Assembly: GCF_030283205.1 (NCBI RefSeq)
Contig: NZ_JASNWF010000005.1
Coordinates: forward strand, 468,563-532,562
Direction: 5' to 3'
Origin: Actinomadura opuntiae
GTDB taxonomy: Bacteria > Actinomycetota > Actinomycetes > Streptosporangiales > Streptosporangiaceae
Length of the DNA: 64,000 nucleotides
The notes beneath the pieces are model-generated. The model did not search any database and had not been told where the DNA came from. It was given only the letters and a program-made list of their open reading frames with translations. How positions within the stretch are numbered: position 1 is the first letter of the stretch; each line of letters opens with the position of its first letter. A program made the translations under genes and the position numbers. Of the stretch, positions 1-7,180 are shown in pieces.

Positions 1-112
1 TCGCCATGCCAAGCACCGGCCGAAGTTTGAGGATCGGTGAACGTAGCTGCAGGTCAGGAACGTTCCGCGGTCGGCCTGCAAATCCGTCGGCGTCACCTCA
101 TACAGTGAAGGC

Positions 113-1402
113 ATGCCGAGTAGGCGTGACGGTACTGGGTCCTGGAGCCGTAGGCTCATCACGTTGTCTGAACTGCTAGTTCAGGCAGGTAATCAACGTG
201 CAGCTCGCTTGTTGTCTCTGGTGCAGGACACCGACGAACCGGAATCAGACTTCTGGGAACAGCAGAAGGTCGTGTTGCGAGTGCGCCCGATCTTCATGGC
301 GCTGTTCCGTCCCGCCGACCTCCAGGCCATCGCCACCCAGATGGACAAGATGATCTTTGGGGATTCACGCCACGAAGTCACTGTGGCCGCGATGCTGGCC
401 GACCCATTCGCCAGGGCTGAGTTGGGCGGCACCGGAACCTTGACGATTCAGCTACGGGAGTCGATCGCTGACGCTCTACATCCGGTCAGGTCATATGACC
501 TGCCAGAGGTGTGTCGGTCGTTCGGGCTGGCCGACGGCGATGGAGAAGAGGCGCACTACAGCAAGCGCGGATATGTTCGAAGCCGCATCTCGCACTATAC
601 ACAGGACCAGCTGTGTGAACTCGGCACTCGAGTTGTTGAGAGCCACTACCTACCAGAACTCTGGGGACTATTGCAGGTGCTCGCTAGCCGAAGCTCTGGA
701 GTCAAGAGTGCGTTCAAGAACCTGATCTTCGCAGCGGACGGGCCGAAGCCAGAGCTTGTTCTCGCTGACGCAGTAAGCAACACCATCGAGATCGTGGCCA
801 ATGCAAAGTTCTGCCTTGTGTATGACCGGCCCCTGGAAGACCACGGATTGAGCTGGGCAGACCTCGTCACCTGGTGGGCGGATACTCGAGTTTCTGCTGG
901 AACGAACGACCGAGATGCCGCCAACGAACTGTACTACCGCCTCGCTCGCGCTCTCGATGTCAGCCGGACCGGATCAAACGAGCCGGGTCCGGAGACCCTA
1001 ATGTTCCAGGTATACGCCAAGCTTCTTAAGGAGCATGGTTTTCAGCTTCCGGCGCTGGTGCCACAGGTGTACCTCCACTATGACCCCTACACGCGCGCAC
1101 AGCGGAAGACGGAGGGCCCGCTAGCACGGCAACGTATGGACTTCCTGATGTTGCTCCGCGGACGTAGGCGAGTGGTCATCGAGATCGACGGCATCCAGCA
1201 TTACGCGATCAAGAAGCAGGCCAGCCCGAAGCTGTATGCCGAGATGGTTGCCGAGGACAGAGAGCTGTACCTCGCCGGATATGAGGTGGTGCGTTTCGGT
1301 GGCGACGAGTTCCGCTCGGCAGATAGTGCACGGGCAACAGTCCGTGAGTTCTTCACGCGGCTGCTCAGCGTGCACGGCTATCTAGCCGAGTCGAAGTCCT
1401 GA
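113..1402 (+). CDS. Hypothetical protein with C-terminal PD-(D/E)xK-like nuclease fold
   Basis: 429 residues, no signal peptide or membrane segment. The last ~110 residues read like a DUF559/Vsr-type endonuclease core: MDFLMLLRGRRRVVIEIDG carries a D then E-I-D on a hydrophobic strand, and later comes RELYLAGYEVVRFGGDEF, a typical closing strand of very-short-patch-repair-like proteins. The middle (LPEVCRSFGLADGDGEEAHYSKRGYVRSR) recalls N-terminal domains attached to AbiJ-like abortive infection proteins. A nuclease or defence role is inference. The gene is visibly less G+C-rich than the rest of the window, and the next genes are a toxin-antitoxin pair, which fits an acquired region. The start follows a weak GAAGG. 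Confidence 0.65.
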   Translation: MPSRRDGTGSWSRRLITLSELLVQAGNQRAARLLSLVQDTDEPESDFWEQQKVVLRVRPIFMALFRPADLQAIATQMDKMIFGDSRHEVTVAAMLADPFARAELGGTGTLTIQLRESIADALHPVRSYDLPEVCRSFGLADGDGEEAHYSKRGYVRSRISHYTQDQLCELGTRVVESHYLPELWGLLQVLASRSSGVKSAFKNLIFAADGPKPELVLADAVSNTIEIVANAKFCLVYDRPLEDHGLSWADLVTWWADTRVSAGTNDRDAANELYYRLARALDVSRTGSNEPGPETLMFQVYAKLLKEHGFQLPALVPQVYLHYDPYTRAQRKTEGPLARQRMDFLMLLRGRRRVVIEIDGIQHYAIKKQASPKLYAEMVAEDRELYLAGYEVVRFGGDEFRSADSARATVREFFTRLLSVHGYLAESKS

Positions 1403-1634
1403 CCAACCGGGAGCCATGCGCACGAAAAGGCGCGACAGCGCCCAGACAGCCACAAGGACAGCCCTCCCGCCCTGACTGGGAGGCTGGCCCGTGAGACCAA
1501 GATGCATGAGCTGACTGCTGATCCGCGAACCTTGCTCATCTACCGCGCCTAGCGGCGCCGAGTTGGGCAGCATGGGCAGCACGTCCGGCGCTTGAAAGGC
1601 TGAGGTCAGCGGGCCGCTCAGTGACGGCAACCGT
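1403..1634. other. Non-coding spacer
   Basis: No credible reading frame. Its 3' end runs into short TGACGGCAAC iterations that lead directly into the 139-bp repeat. A small inverted repeat (CCTCCC...GGGAGG) lies near 1465-1485. Confidence 0.5.
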
Positions 1635-1773
1635 GACGGCAACGACGGCAACCAGCCGGCACCACGGGCGCACGTCGGGCACCACCTGACCTCGGTCGAC
1701 GGGGTGGCCGCAGGGCGGTTGCTACTTCTGAAAAGCGGAAGGTCGGCGGTTCGACCCCGCCCCTGCCCACCTC
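1635..1773 (+). repeat. 139-bp direct repeat copy A, tRNA 3'-half-like, candidate attachment site
   Basis: The 139 bases match 2811-2949 with about nine substitutions and no gaps. The 3' part has a perfect T-arm (GGCGG, loop TTCGACC, CCGCC at about 1746-1762), then CCTGCCC and A as an acceptor 3' strand. The 5' half does not form a proper D-arm or anticodon arm, so this is a tRNA-like remnant, not a functional tRNA. Such sequences are common integration sites of actinobacterial elements. Confidence 0.75.
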
Positions 1774-1789
1774 ACGTGACCAGCGAAAG

Positions 1790-1824
1790 CGCCCCGGAGC
1801 CCTACGGCCCGGGGCGTTGTTCTT
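1790..1824 (+). terminator. Intrinsic terminator-like hairpin after repeat A
   Basis: Stem CGCCCCGG (1790-1797) pairs perfectly with CCGGGGCG (1809-1816) and is followed by TTGTTCTT. Its place just after the tRNA-like end parallels the hairpin after repeat B. Confidence 0.6.
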
Positions 1825-1991
1825 GACGGCAACGTAGCCTCTGCGACAGCGGACGGTCATCATCCGTCAGCGCAACACCGGTGAGCCACAGCCCCGAAGC
1901 TGCAACCTCTCACACCGCTGAGAAGCCAGGATCTCGCGCCGGGGGCTCGCGCAACGTCGATTTCAGAACGTAATCTGAGTATGATGGCGGC

Positions 1992-2459
1992 ATGAGCACT
2001 ACCGCGGACGCAGTGACCTTTTCCGACTTGTCCCGTAACCCCAAGTCCGTAGCCGAGCGCGCCGCGCGCCTCGGCCGACTGCGTGTCACCCACCGCGACG
2101 CTCCCGATTTCTACCTCACGGCCGCCGACCGGGAAGAGCAGCGCGATGAGAGTCTGACGACCGCGTCACGGATCTTCCTGGCGCTCATGAAGCATGATCC
2201 GAGCGCTCGGGCATTGCTCCTTGCCATGCCCGACGTGTTCCCCTGGATCCGTCACCTGAGCACTGAAGAGGTCCGCGCCTTCACCGTGGAGCTGGTCGAC
2301 GCCCTGTCCGACGCCGCCGAACTCGATCTCGACACGAATGCTCAAGAGGTCATCACCGGCTGGCGCGCCACGGCCCGGATCAAGGCAGATCGCACCCAGC
2401 ACGAGGAAGCCCTTCGGCCGACCTCTGGCGACTTCGGTCCAGTTGAGGTAACGCCTTGA
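1992..2459 (+). CDS. Phd/YefM-like antitoxin of a type II toxin-antitoxin pair
   Basis: 155 residues. The N-terminus (VTFSDLSRNPKSVAERAARL followed by RLRVTHRDAPDFYLTAADR) has the prevent-host-death architecture: a short helix and strands that bind DNA, with the rest a helical toxin-binding tail. It probably neutralises the downstream RelE-like protein and autoregulates the operon. The stop codon overlaps the toxin start in TTGA, indicating translational coupling. The pair sits exactly between the two 139-bp direct repeats, suggesting it arrived as a unit. Family assignment is from pattern recognition only. Confidence 0.7.
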   Translation: MSTTADAVTFSDLSRNPKSVAERAARLGRLRVTHRDAPDFYLTAADREEQRDESLTTASRIFLALMKHDPSARALLLAMPDVFPWIRHLSTEEVRAFTVELVDALSDAAELDLDTNAQEVITGWRATARIKADRTQHEEALRPTSGDFGPVEVTP

Positions 2460-2812
2460 GCCCCAAGCGAGGCGATAGGGTCACCGTCCCGCCGCCAGAC
2501 GACGAATGGGATGTCAGGTTCGGCACCAGCGAGGCGGTACGGGGTTGGGAAGAGCTATGCCGTCTCGCTCTGTCGAACACTCGCCGATGCCTGGAGGCCC
2601 TACGCGCTGAGCCGCGTTCCCGCGCCAACCACGAGCGCCAGCACCGACTCCGCGGAGATCTCGCAACGCACCGGCACAACGGTCGGGACCTCGAACAATG
2701 GGAGTACGAGGTCACAAGTGGCGGACGCGTCCGCTACGTGATCAACGATGACGACCGCACAGTCTGGATCGTTTACGCATCCCCACGCCATCCCAAGGAC
2801 ACCGACCGTTGA
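2456..2812 (+). CDS. RelE/ParE-like toxin
   Basis: 118 residues. Features typical of RelE-fold toxins are WEELCRLAL near the N-terminus, a basic middle segment, and the C-terminal strands GGRVRYVINDDDRTVWIVYAS ending in a basic tail. RelE members cleave ribosome-bound mRNA and ParE members poison gyrase; which applies cannot be told. The TTG start at 2456 overlaps the antitoxin stop by 4 nt. The last codons and stop lie at the beginning of direct repeat B. Confidence 0.7.
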   Translation: MSPKRGDRVTVPPPDDEWDVRFGTSEAVRGWEELCRLALSNTRRCLEALRAEPRSRANHERQHRLRGDLATHRHNGRDLEQWEYEVTSGGRVRYVINDDDRTVWIVYASPRHPKDTDR

Positions 2813-2949
2813 CGGCAACGACGGCAACCAACCGGCACCGCGGGCGCACGTCGGGCACCGTCTGACCTTGGTCAACGGGGTGGCCGCAGGGTGTTTGCTA
2901 CTCCTGAAAAGCGGAAGGTCGGCGGTTCGACCCCGCCCCTGCCCACCTC
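2811..2949 (+). repeat. 139-bp direct repeat copy B, tRNA 3'-half-like, candidate attachment site
   Basis: Second copy of 1635-1773, same length, about 94% identical by eye. The last ~47 bases, from AAAAGCGGAAGG to CCCACCTC, are identical in both copies, so the conserved core is the tRNA-like T-arm/acceptor part. Together with copy A it brackets the toxin-antitoxin pair. Confidence 0.75.
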
Positions 2950-2963
2950 GCTGAACAGCACAA

Positions 2964-2997
2964 AGGCCCCGAGACGGTAGTCTCGGGGCCTACTTTT
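2964..2997 (+). terminator. Strong intrinsic terminator
   Basis: Perfect 11-bp stem GGCCCCGAGAC (2965-2975) / GTCTCGGGGCC (2980-2990), GGTA loop, then TACTTTTG. It lies 15 nt past the tRNA-like repeat B and would end transcription of the toxin-antitoxin operon. Confidence 0.85.
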
Positions 2998-3377
2998 GTG
3001 ACAGCAATGCGCCAGCGAACGGCCGTCCGTCTTGCGCCTCACGGTCAGCGCGATGCAACGGGCCAGATGGGAAGCTGCTCGGCTATAGGGCCTTCTGACA
3101 GCCTCATGGAGCATGATGCAGAACTCTTCGGATGGCGGTCACGCTGCAGCGGGCCCGATCACAGCTGGGCAGCCGTCGCGAACGCAGCCGAGCGACTCTG
3201 ACGGCCGGCCTCGCCTGATTCCTAAGTTGGCCTCACGCTCGTGGTGGCCCGACCAGCCCAGGGGTGCAGCAGGTCGCCCAAGAAGGATGGGCGGCCTGCT
3301 GAGCCGCGAGGTGGCCGGCCCGTTGCCGTCCACCCGCGACGCCCCGCGGTGAAGTCCCGCGAGCGTCGACCGGTTGT
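2998..3377. other. Non-coding stretch between accessory patch and helicase
   Basis: Only short, mutually overlapping frames without family resemblance. I see no gene, repeat or RNA. The boundary between lower-G+C accessory DNA and high-G+C core DNA falls around here. Confidence 0.45.
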
Positions 3378-4793
3378 CTAGCTGCCGGCGCGCTCGGTTG
3401 TCGCGAATCGCTGGGAGCGGCGGTTTCGTGCGGGACGGCGGTTACGCCCGGCTCCGCTGTCACGCCGTCCTTCGGAGGCCGGAGCGGAGATGGTGATGGG
3501 GATGCCGGAGGGCGGTCGGGCGCCGGTGATGCGGTTGAGTTCGGGATCACCGGACCGCACCCGCGCAGAGTGCGGCGTGATGCCGGCCGTCACCATCATC
3601 CGGTCCATCTCATGGCGCTGCCTGGGCAGCACCAGGGTGACGACGGTGCCGGACTCGCCCGCACGTGCAGTGCGGCCGCCTCGGTGCAGGTAGTCCTTGT
3701 GGTCGTTGGGCGGGTCGACGTTAACGACCAGATCCAGTCCATCGACGTGGATGCCGCGCGCGGCCACGTTCGTGGCGACCAGGACGGAGACGTCTCCGTT
3801 GCGGAACTGCTCCAGAGTACGGTTTCGCTGCGGCTGCGACTTGCCCCCGTGCAGTGCCGCAGCGCGTACGCCGCTGCTCAGGAGGTTGCGGGTCAGCCGG
3901 TCGGCGGCATGCTTCATGTCGACGAACATGATGACGCGGCCGTCGCGGGCGGCGATGTGCGTGGTGGCATCCTGCTTGTCCGCCTCCGTGACGTGCAGCA
4001 GGTGGTGCTCCATGGTGGTCACCGCTCCCGCCGACGGATCGACCGAGTGGACGACCGGGTCGGTGAGGAAGCGCCGGACCAGACGGTCGACATTGCGATC
4101 CAGCGTCGCGGAGAACAGCATCCGCTGACCGCCCGGGGCGACCTGGTCGAGCAACGCGGTGACCTGCGGCAGGAAACCCATGTCGGCCATTTGGTCCGCC
4201 TCGTCCAAGACGGTGGTGCGTACGTGCTCCAGGCTGCAGGCGCCCCGGTTGATCAGGTCCGCGAGCCGTCCCGGGGTGGCGACCAGGATCTCCGCGCCGC
4301 GATGGAGGGCGGCGGCCTGCCGGGAGATCGATACGCCGCCGACAACGGTGGCCGACCGAAGCTTGAGCGACTGGGCGTAGGGCATGAGGGCGTCGGTGAC
4401 CTGCACGGCCAGTTCGCGAGTCGGGACGAGTACCAGGGCCAGCGGCTTACGCGGCTCGGCGCGCTGACCGGCGCTACGGGCGAGCATCGCCAGGCCGAAG
4501 GCGAGGGTCTTCCCCGAGCCGGTACGTCCACGGCCGAGGACATCGCGGCCGTTCAACGCGTCCGGAAGCGTCGAGGCCTGGATGGCGAACGGCTCCACCA
4601 TCCCCTGTCGAGTCAATGTGGACAGCAGGGCCGCCGGCATTTCCAACTCGGCGAACGACGCGGCCGGGGGCAGCGGCGGCGTGGAACTGACGGGAAGCGC
4701 GAAGTCGTTCTGCCGCCGGACGGCCGGTTGACGCGAGGCCCTGGTAGGCGAGTGAGAGAAGCGACGTTGAGACGGACGGGTGCCATGGGTCAT
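3378..4793 (-). CDS. DEAD-box ATP-dependent RNA helicase
   Basis: 471 residues from the ATG at 4793, chosen because AAGGAAGG precedes it at good distance; the open frame extends 32 codons further without a better site. All helicase motifs are visible: Q-motif PFAIQASTLPDAL, motif I GRGRTGSGKT, Ia PTRELAVQV, Ib TPGRL, II DEAD, III SAT, V ATNVAARGIHVDGLD, VI HRGGRTARAG. The C-terminal tail is Arg-rich and disordered, as in cold-shock helicases of the RhlE/CsdA type. It unwinds structured RNA during cold adaptation or ribosome assembly. The cold-shock gene lies directly upstream on the same strand, supporting a shared stress role. Confidence 0.93.
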   Translation of the reverse strand: MTHGTRPSQRRFSHSPTRASRQPAVRRQNDFALPVSSTPPLPPAASFAELEMPAALLSTLTRQGMVEPFAIQASTLPDALNGRDVLGRGRTGSGKTLAFGLAMLARSAGQRAEPRKPLALVLVPTRELAVQVTDALMPYAQSLKLRSATVVGGVSISRQAAALHRGAEILVATPGRLADLINRGACSLEHVRTTVLDEADQMADMGFLPQVTALLDQVAPGGQRMLFSATLDRNVDRLVRRFLTDPVVHSVDPSAGAVTTMEHHLLHVTEADKQDATTHIAARDGRVIMFVDMKHAADRLTRNLLSSGVRAAALHGGKSQPQRNRTLEQFRNGDVSVLVATNVAARGIHVDGLDLVVNVDPPNDHKDYLHRGGRTARAGESGTVVTLVLPRQRHEMDRMMVTAGITPHSARVRSGDPELNRITGARPPSGIPITISAPASEGRRDSGAGRNRRPARNRRSQRFATTERAGS

Positions 4794-5085
4794 GTGCAGG
4801 CCTTCCTTGAAGTGGCACGTTTCGAGGAAGACTCCGCAGCCCGTGGCCGGAGCGATCGCAAGAACGAACCTAAGTGAGCCGCGAAGCAACGCCGAAGCCG
4901 AAAAGGGCCTCGCGTGATACCGCGGAAGGCGGCTGAAGGACGGGCTCTGGACTGAGCGGTGTGCAGCCGAGAACCCGCAGCCAAGTACCTGGGGGAGCCG
5001 TATGGCGGAACGCCTTAGAAGGGCTACACCCCTGAAGGGTCAGACGCGGGCATCGACAGGAAGATCATTTCCTGCCGGCAGGCGG
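4794..5085. other. Long leader of the helicase gene
   Basis: About 290 nt separate the cold-shock gene's terminator from the helicase start. No credible protein is encoded. A long untranslated leader is usual for cold-inducible genes. Confidence 0.4.
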
Positions 5086-5115
5086 GGTGCCGGGCTCAGG
5101 TGTGGGCCCGGCACC
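5086..5115 (-). terminator. GC-rich terminator-like hairpin downstream of the cold-shock gene
   Basis: Perfect 10-bp inverted repeat GGTGCCGGGC (5086-5095) / GCCCGGCACC (5106-5115) with a 10-nt loop, 15 nt past the csp stop on the minus strand. It lacks a clear T-run, as many actinobacterial terminators do. Confidence 0.6.
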
Positions 5116-5129
5116 GCACTGTTCGGTTC

Positions 5130-5333
5130 TCAGGCGGGAACGATGTTCTCCGCTTGCAGGCCCTTCTGGCCCTGCGTGATGTCGAACTGGACCTTCTGGC
5201 CCTCCTGGAGCTCGCGAAAGCCCTGAGCCGCGATGTTGGAGTAGTGCGCGAAGACGTCGCTGCCGCCGCCGTCCTGCTCGATGAAGCCGAAGCCCTTTTC
5301 CGCGTTGAACCACTTCACGGTGCCGTTGGTCAT
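5130..5333 (-). CDS. CspA-family cold-shock protein
   Basis: 67 residues starting [20 protein letters not shown], the canonical CSD fold with RNP1 KGFGFI and RNP2-like DVFAHYS. It binds single-stranded nucleic acid and acts as an RNA chaperone. The ATG at 5333 has GGAAGGA seven bases upstream; an in-frame ATG seven codons earlier is less likely. Length equals the family norm. A terminator-type hairpin lies about 100 nt upstream in the leader, and a DEAD-box helicase gene follows in the same direction. Confidence 0.96.
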   Translation of the reverse strand: MTNGTVKWFNAEKGFGFIEQDGGGSDVFAHYSNIAAQGFRELQEGQKVQFDITQGQKGLQAENIVPA

Positions 5334-5428
5334 ATTCGTCCTTCCGAAAGGCAATTACGAAGCCCACCCTCTGCGAGCCACGCGTCGCCGTAATGACCCC
5401 ATCCGGACGAACGAACTACCGGGGAAAC

Positions 5429-5463
5429 AAAAAATGCGCCTGAGGTGAGTACCAGCAGGCGCA
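5429..5463 (-). terminator. Intrinsic terminator or attenuator in the cold-shock leader
   Basis: Read on the minus strand, TGCGCCTG (5456-5463) pairs with CAGGCGCA (5435-5442) and six T follow immediately (5429-5434). It lies about 95 nt before the csp start. No convincing minus-strand gene ends just upstream, so it may be a leader attenuator rather than a plain 3' terminator. Confidence 0.6.
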
Positions 5464-5959
5464 CATAAGCTCATGGGAACCACAACTGCAACTACCGCCA
5501 CGTTACCACCGGTGGGTGGATCAGGCAACATGCCGGGCAGCGTCCGGCCGACGTGCTCCACTGGCTCGCCGTCCGATCGGACGATGAGCGCATACCGGAC
5601 GTCGCTGGCGGGACATCAAGGCCGAAGCACGCCGCCGCAACCCCGAACTGGTCGACCCCGAACGCCAAGACCGGGCACGCGCCGCCCGGGACAGGACACC
5701 CGGCAGCACCCGCGCCGGATGAAAACCTTCTTTACGTCTTCAAGGGCGCCCGCTCCGCGGTCGCCGGCCGGTCGGGCCGGGCCGGGCATGCGGCCTCTCT
5801 GGGCCGACCCACCCCGGCCGCCCGTCCCCCCTGAAGCAATTGCACACTTCGAGAGTCCGGGGCGCTTCGTCACGCTGACCACTTAACGCCCAACAAAGAA
5901 GCGCGGGGACCGGCCGGGACGGCCGGATCCCCGCGGGTGGGACGAAGGGGCGGGGGAGG
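5464..5959. other. Gene-poor interval
   Basis: No complete gene is convincing here. The only protein-like trace is a 44-codon remnant at 5588-5722. Confidence 0.4.
5588..5722 (+). pseudogene. Possible remnant of an HTH/XRE regulator N-terminus
   Basis: One open stretch between stops reads RRWRDIKAEARRRNPELVDP followed by ERQDRARAARDRT. This resembles the segment that precedes the helix-turn-helix in HigA/XRE-type regulators. There is no start codon with a ribosome site and the frame ends before any HTH. The resemblance is short, so this could be chance. Confidence 0.25.
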
Positions 5960-6460
5960 TTACCGGCTCACTCGGGTTTCGGTGCCTGCCAGCACGTTGC
6001 CGGGGTCGGTGGCGACCAGGACGAACGACGCCCCGGAGGGGGCGGCGTACACGTTGAAGTTCGCCGAGCTGTCGCCCAGGTGGAACGACGCCTTCCCGCT
6101 GCAGTCGCTCTTGATGTTGTAGGAGAGCGTGATCGGGGTGTGGTCGTTCACCAGTGCGTCCTTCACCACGAAGGTGGCGATGCCGGTGCCGCCGCCCTTG
6201 CCGTCGAAGTAGTCGAGGCCGCCTGTGGCGATCGGAATGCTCTCGCCGCTCGAGGGCACCGACGTGCCGTTGGCGCCGAAGGTGTAGTGCCCCTTCAGCG
6301 TGGCGTTGCTGCACCGGATCGTCGACTTGCTGGGCGCGGCGGCGTCGGCGCTGGTGGGGCCGGTGAACGCGAGGGTACCCGCGATGGCCAGGGCGCTGGC
6401 CGAGGCGAGGACGGCGATGCTCTTGCGCGGGCCGATCCTGGAGATGAGTGATCGGGACAT
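5960..6460 (-). CDS. Secreted hypothetical protein
   Basis: 166 residues. A Sec signal peptide is plain: basic MSRSLISRIGPRKS, hydrophobic SIAVLASASALAIAGTLAF, and cleavage near ADAAA. The mature part is Ser/Thr/Gly-rich and beta-like with two cysteines (about residues 50 and 119) that could form a disulfide. No enzyme motif is seen. AGGAGCG precedes the ATG at 6460. A CRP-like palindrome lies about 70 nt upstream. Function unknown. Confidence 0.8.
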   Translation of the reverse strand: MSRSLISRIGPRKSIAVLASASALAIAGTLAFTGPTSADAAAPSKSTIRCSNATLKGHYTFGANGTSVPSSGESIPIATGGLDYFDGKGGGTGIATFVVKDALVNDHTPITLSYNIKSDCSGKASFHLGDSSANFNVYAAPSGASFVLVATDPGNVLAGTETRVSR

Positions 6461-6525
6461 GGGTCGCTCCTCTTCTGGACGTTCGGGGGCGTGAAGGGCT
6501 CAGGCGCACTGGTGCCAGGGGAAAT

Positions 6526-6541
6526 GGTGACATTGTTCACG
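6526..6541 (-). promoter_or_regulatory. CRP/GlxR-like palindrome
   Basis: GGTGACATTGTTCACG has the GTGA-N6-TCAC symmetry of cAMP-receptor-type operators, centred about 73 nt upstream of the start of the secreted protein gene. No CRP-family gene is in the window. Confidence 0.45.
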
Positions 6542-6725
6542 AACCGATGCTTCTCCTTCTTTGCGGTCCTGGCGGTTTATTTCGGCGGCGATAGTCTGCG
6601 GGTTGTGGAAGCGTCCCGGCTGCCCCCTGGCGGGCGCTCCGCTCGTACGGGGCTAGACCAAAGTCGACGGCAGACGTGGACCAACGCCCGCTGGCCTGCC
6701 GCGGGCGCTCCGACAAGGTGGAGAC

Positions 6726-7154
6726 ATGAACCGGACACCACACGACCGAACCGCCACGGAGCCACTCGCCCGCGCCTCTTACATCGGCTCCACGACCGAC
6801 GAGCTGGCCCGCAAAAGGCGCGGCGACCGGATCGCGGCCGGCGTGGACCAGAAGACGCTCTTCCCGAGACGCGGAGAGGTCACGCTGCGCTCCGATCACC
6901 TCGTGCTCGAAGGCTGGCACGATGGTGGAGATCTCGTACTGCGGCGCGCGGACATCACGTCCATCGCGAACGAATTCACCGAACTCTACGGGCGCTTTCT
7001 GGGCGGCCTCCTCAATGCGGGTAAGCCCCTCATTCTCGGGACCACGGTCGTCGGTGAGATCTATCTCATGGTCGACCATAAGTCGTTCCTGGAGACCACC
7101 AGCAACCGCAAGTGGGCGAAGCTTCTGAATACATGGCTGCATTCCGCCGGCTGA
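6726..7154 (+). CDS. Hypothetical protein heading the two-component operon
   Basis: 142 residues, soluble. The central part (VTLRSDHLVLEGW, DLVLRRADITSI, LILGTTVVGEIYLMVD) is strand-rich and looks like a small PH/GRAM-type beta-barrel, closed by the Trp-containing helix KWAKLLNTWL. That fold is my guess. It is followed 26 nt later by a sensor kinase and is probably cotranscribed, suggesting an accessory role in signalling. The ATG is preceded by GGTGGAGAC. Confidence 0.7.
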   Translation: MNRTPHDRTATEPLARASYIGSTTDELARKRRGDRIAAGVDQKTLFPRRGEVTLRSDHLVLEGWHDGGDLVLRRADITSIANEFTELYGRFLGGLLNAGKPLILGTTVVGEIYLMVDHKSFLETTSNRKWAKLLNTWLHSAG

Positions 7155-7180
7155 TCCGCCGCTGGCGGCGGTGGCTGCGG

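Noticed and set aside
1702..1773. tRNA gene (also copy at 2878-2949)
   Set aside because: Only the T-arm and acceptor 3' strand are sound; the 5' acceptor strand mismatches at two positions, the D-arm and anticodon arm do not fold, and total length is short. Called a tRNA-like repeat.
1618..1863. Minus-strand frame reading VGRGGVEPPTFRFS (and 2872-3114)
   Set aside because: This peptide is a well-known false protein from the reverse strand of tRNA-like sequence; no ribosome site.
3570..4877. 435-codon plus-strand frame
   Set aside because: Antisense to the DEAD-box helicase, whose motifs are complete; composition is that of a GC-rich shadow frame.
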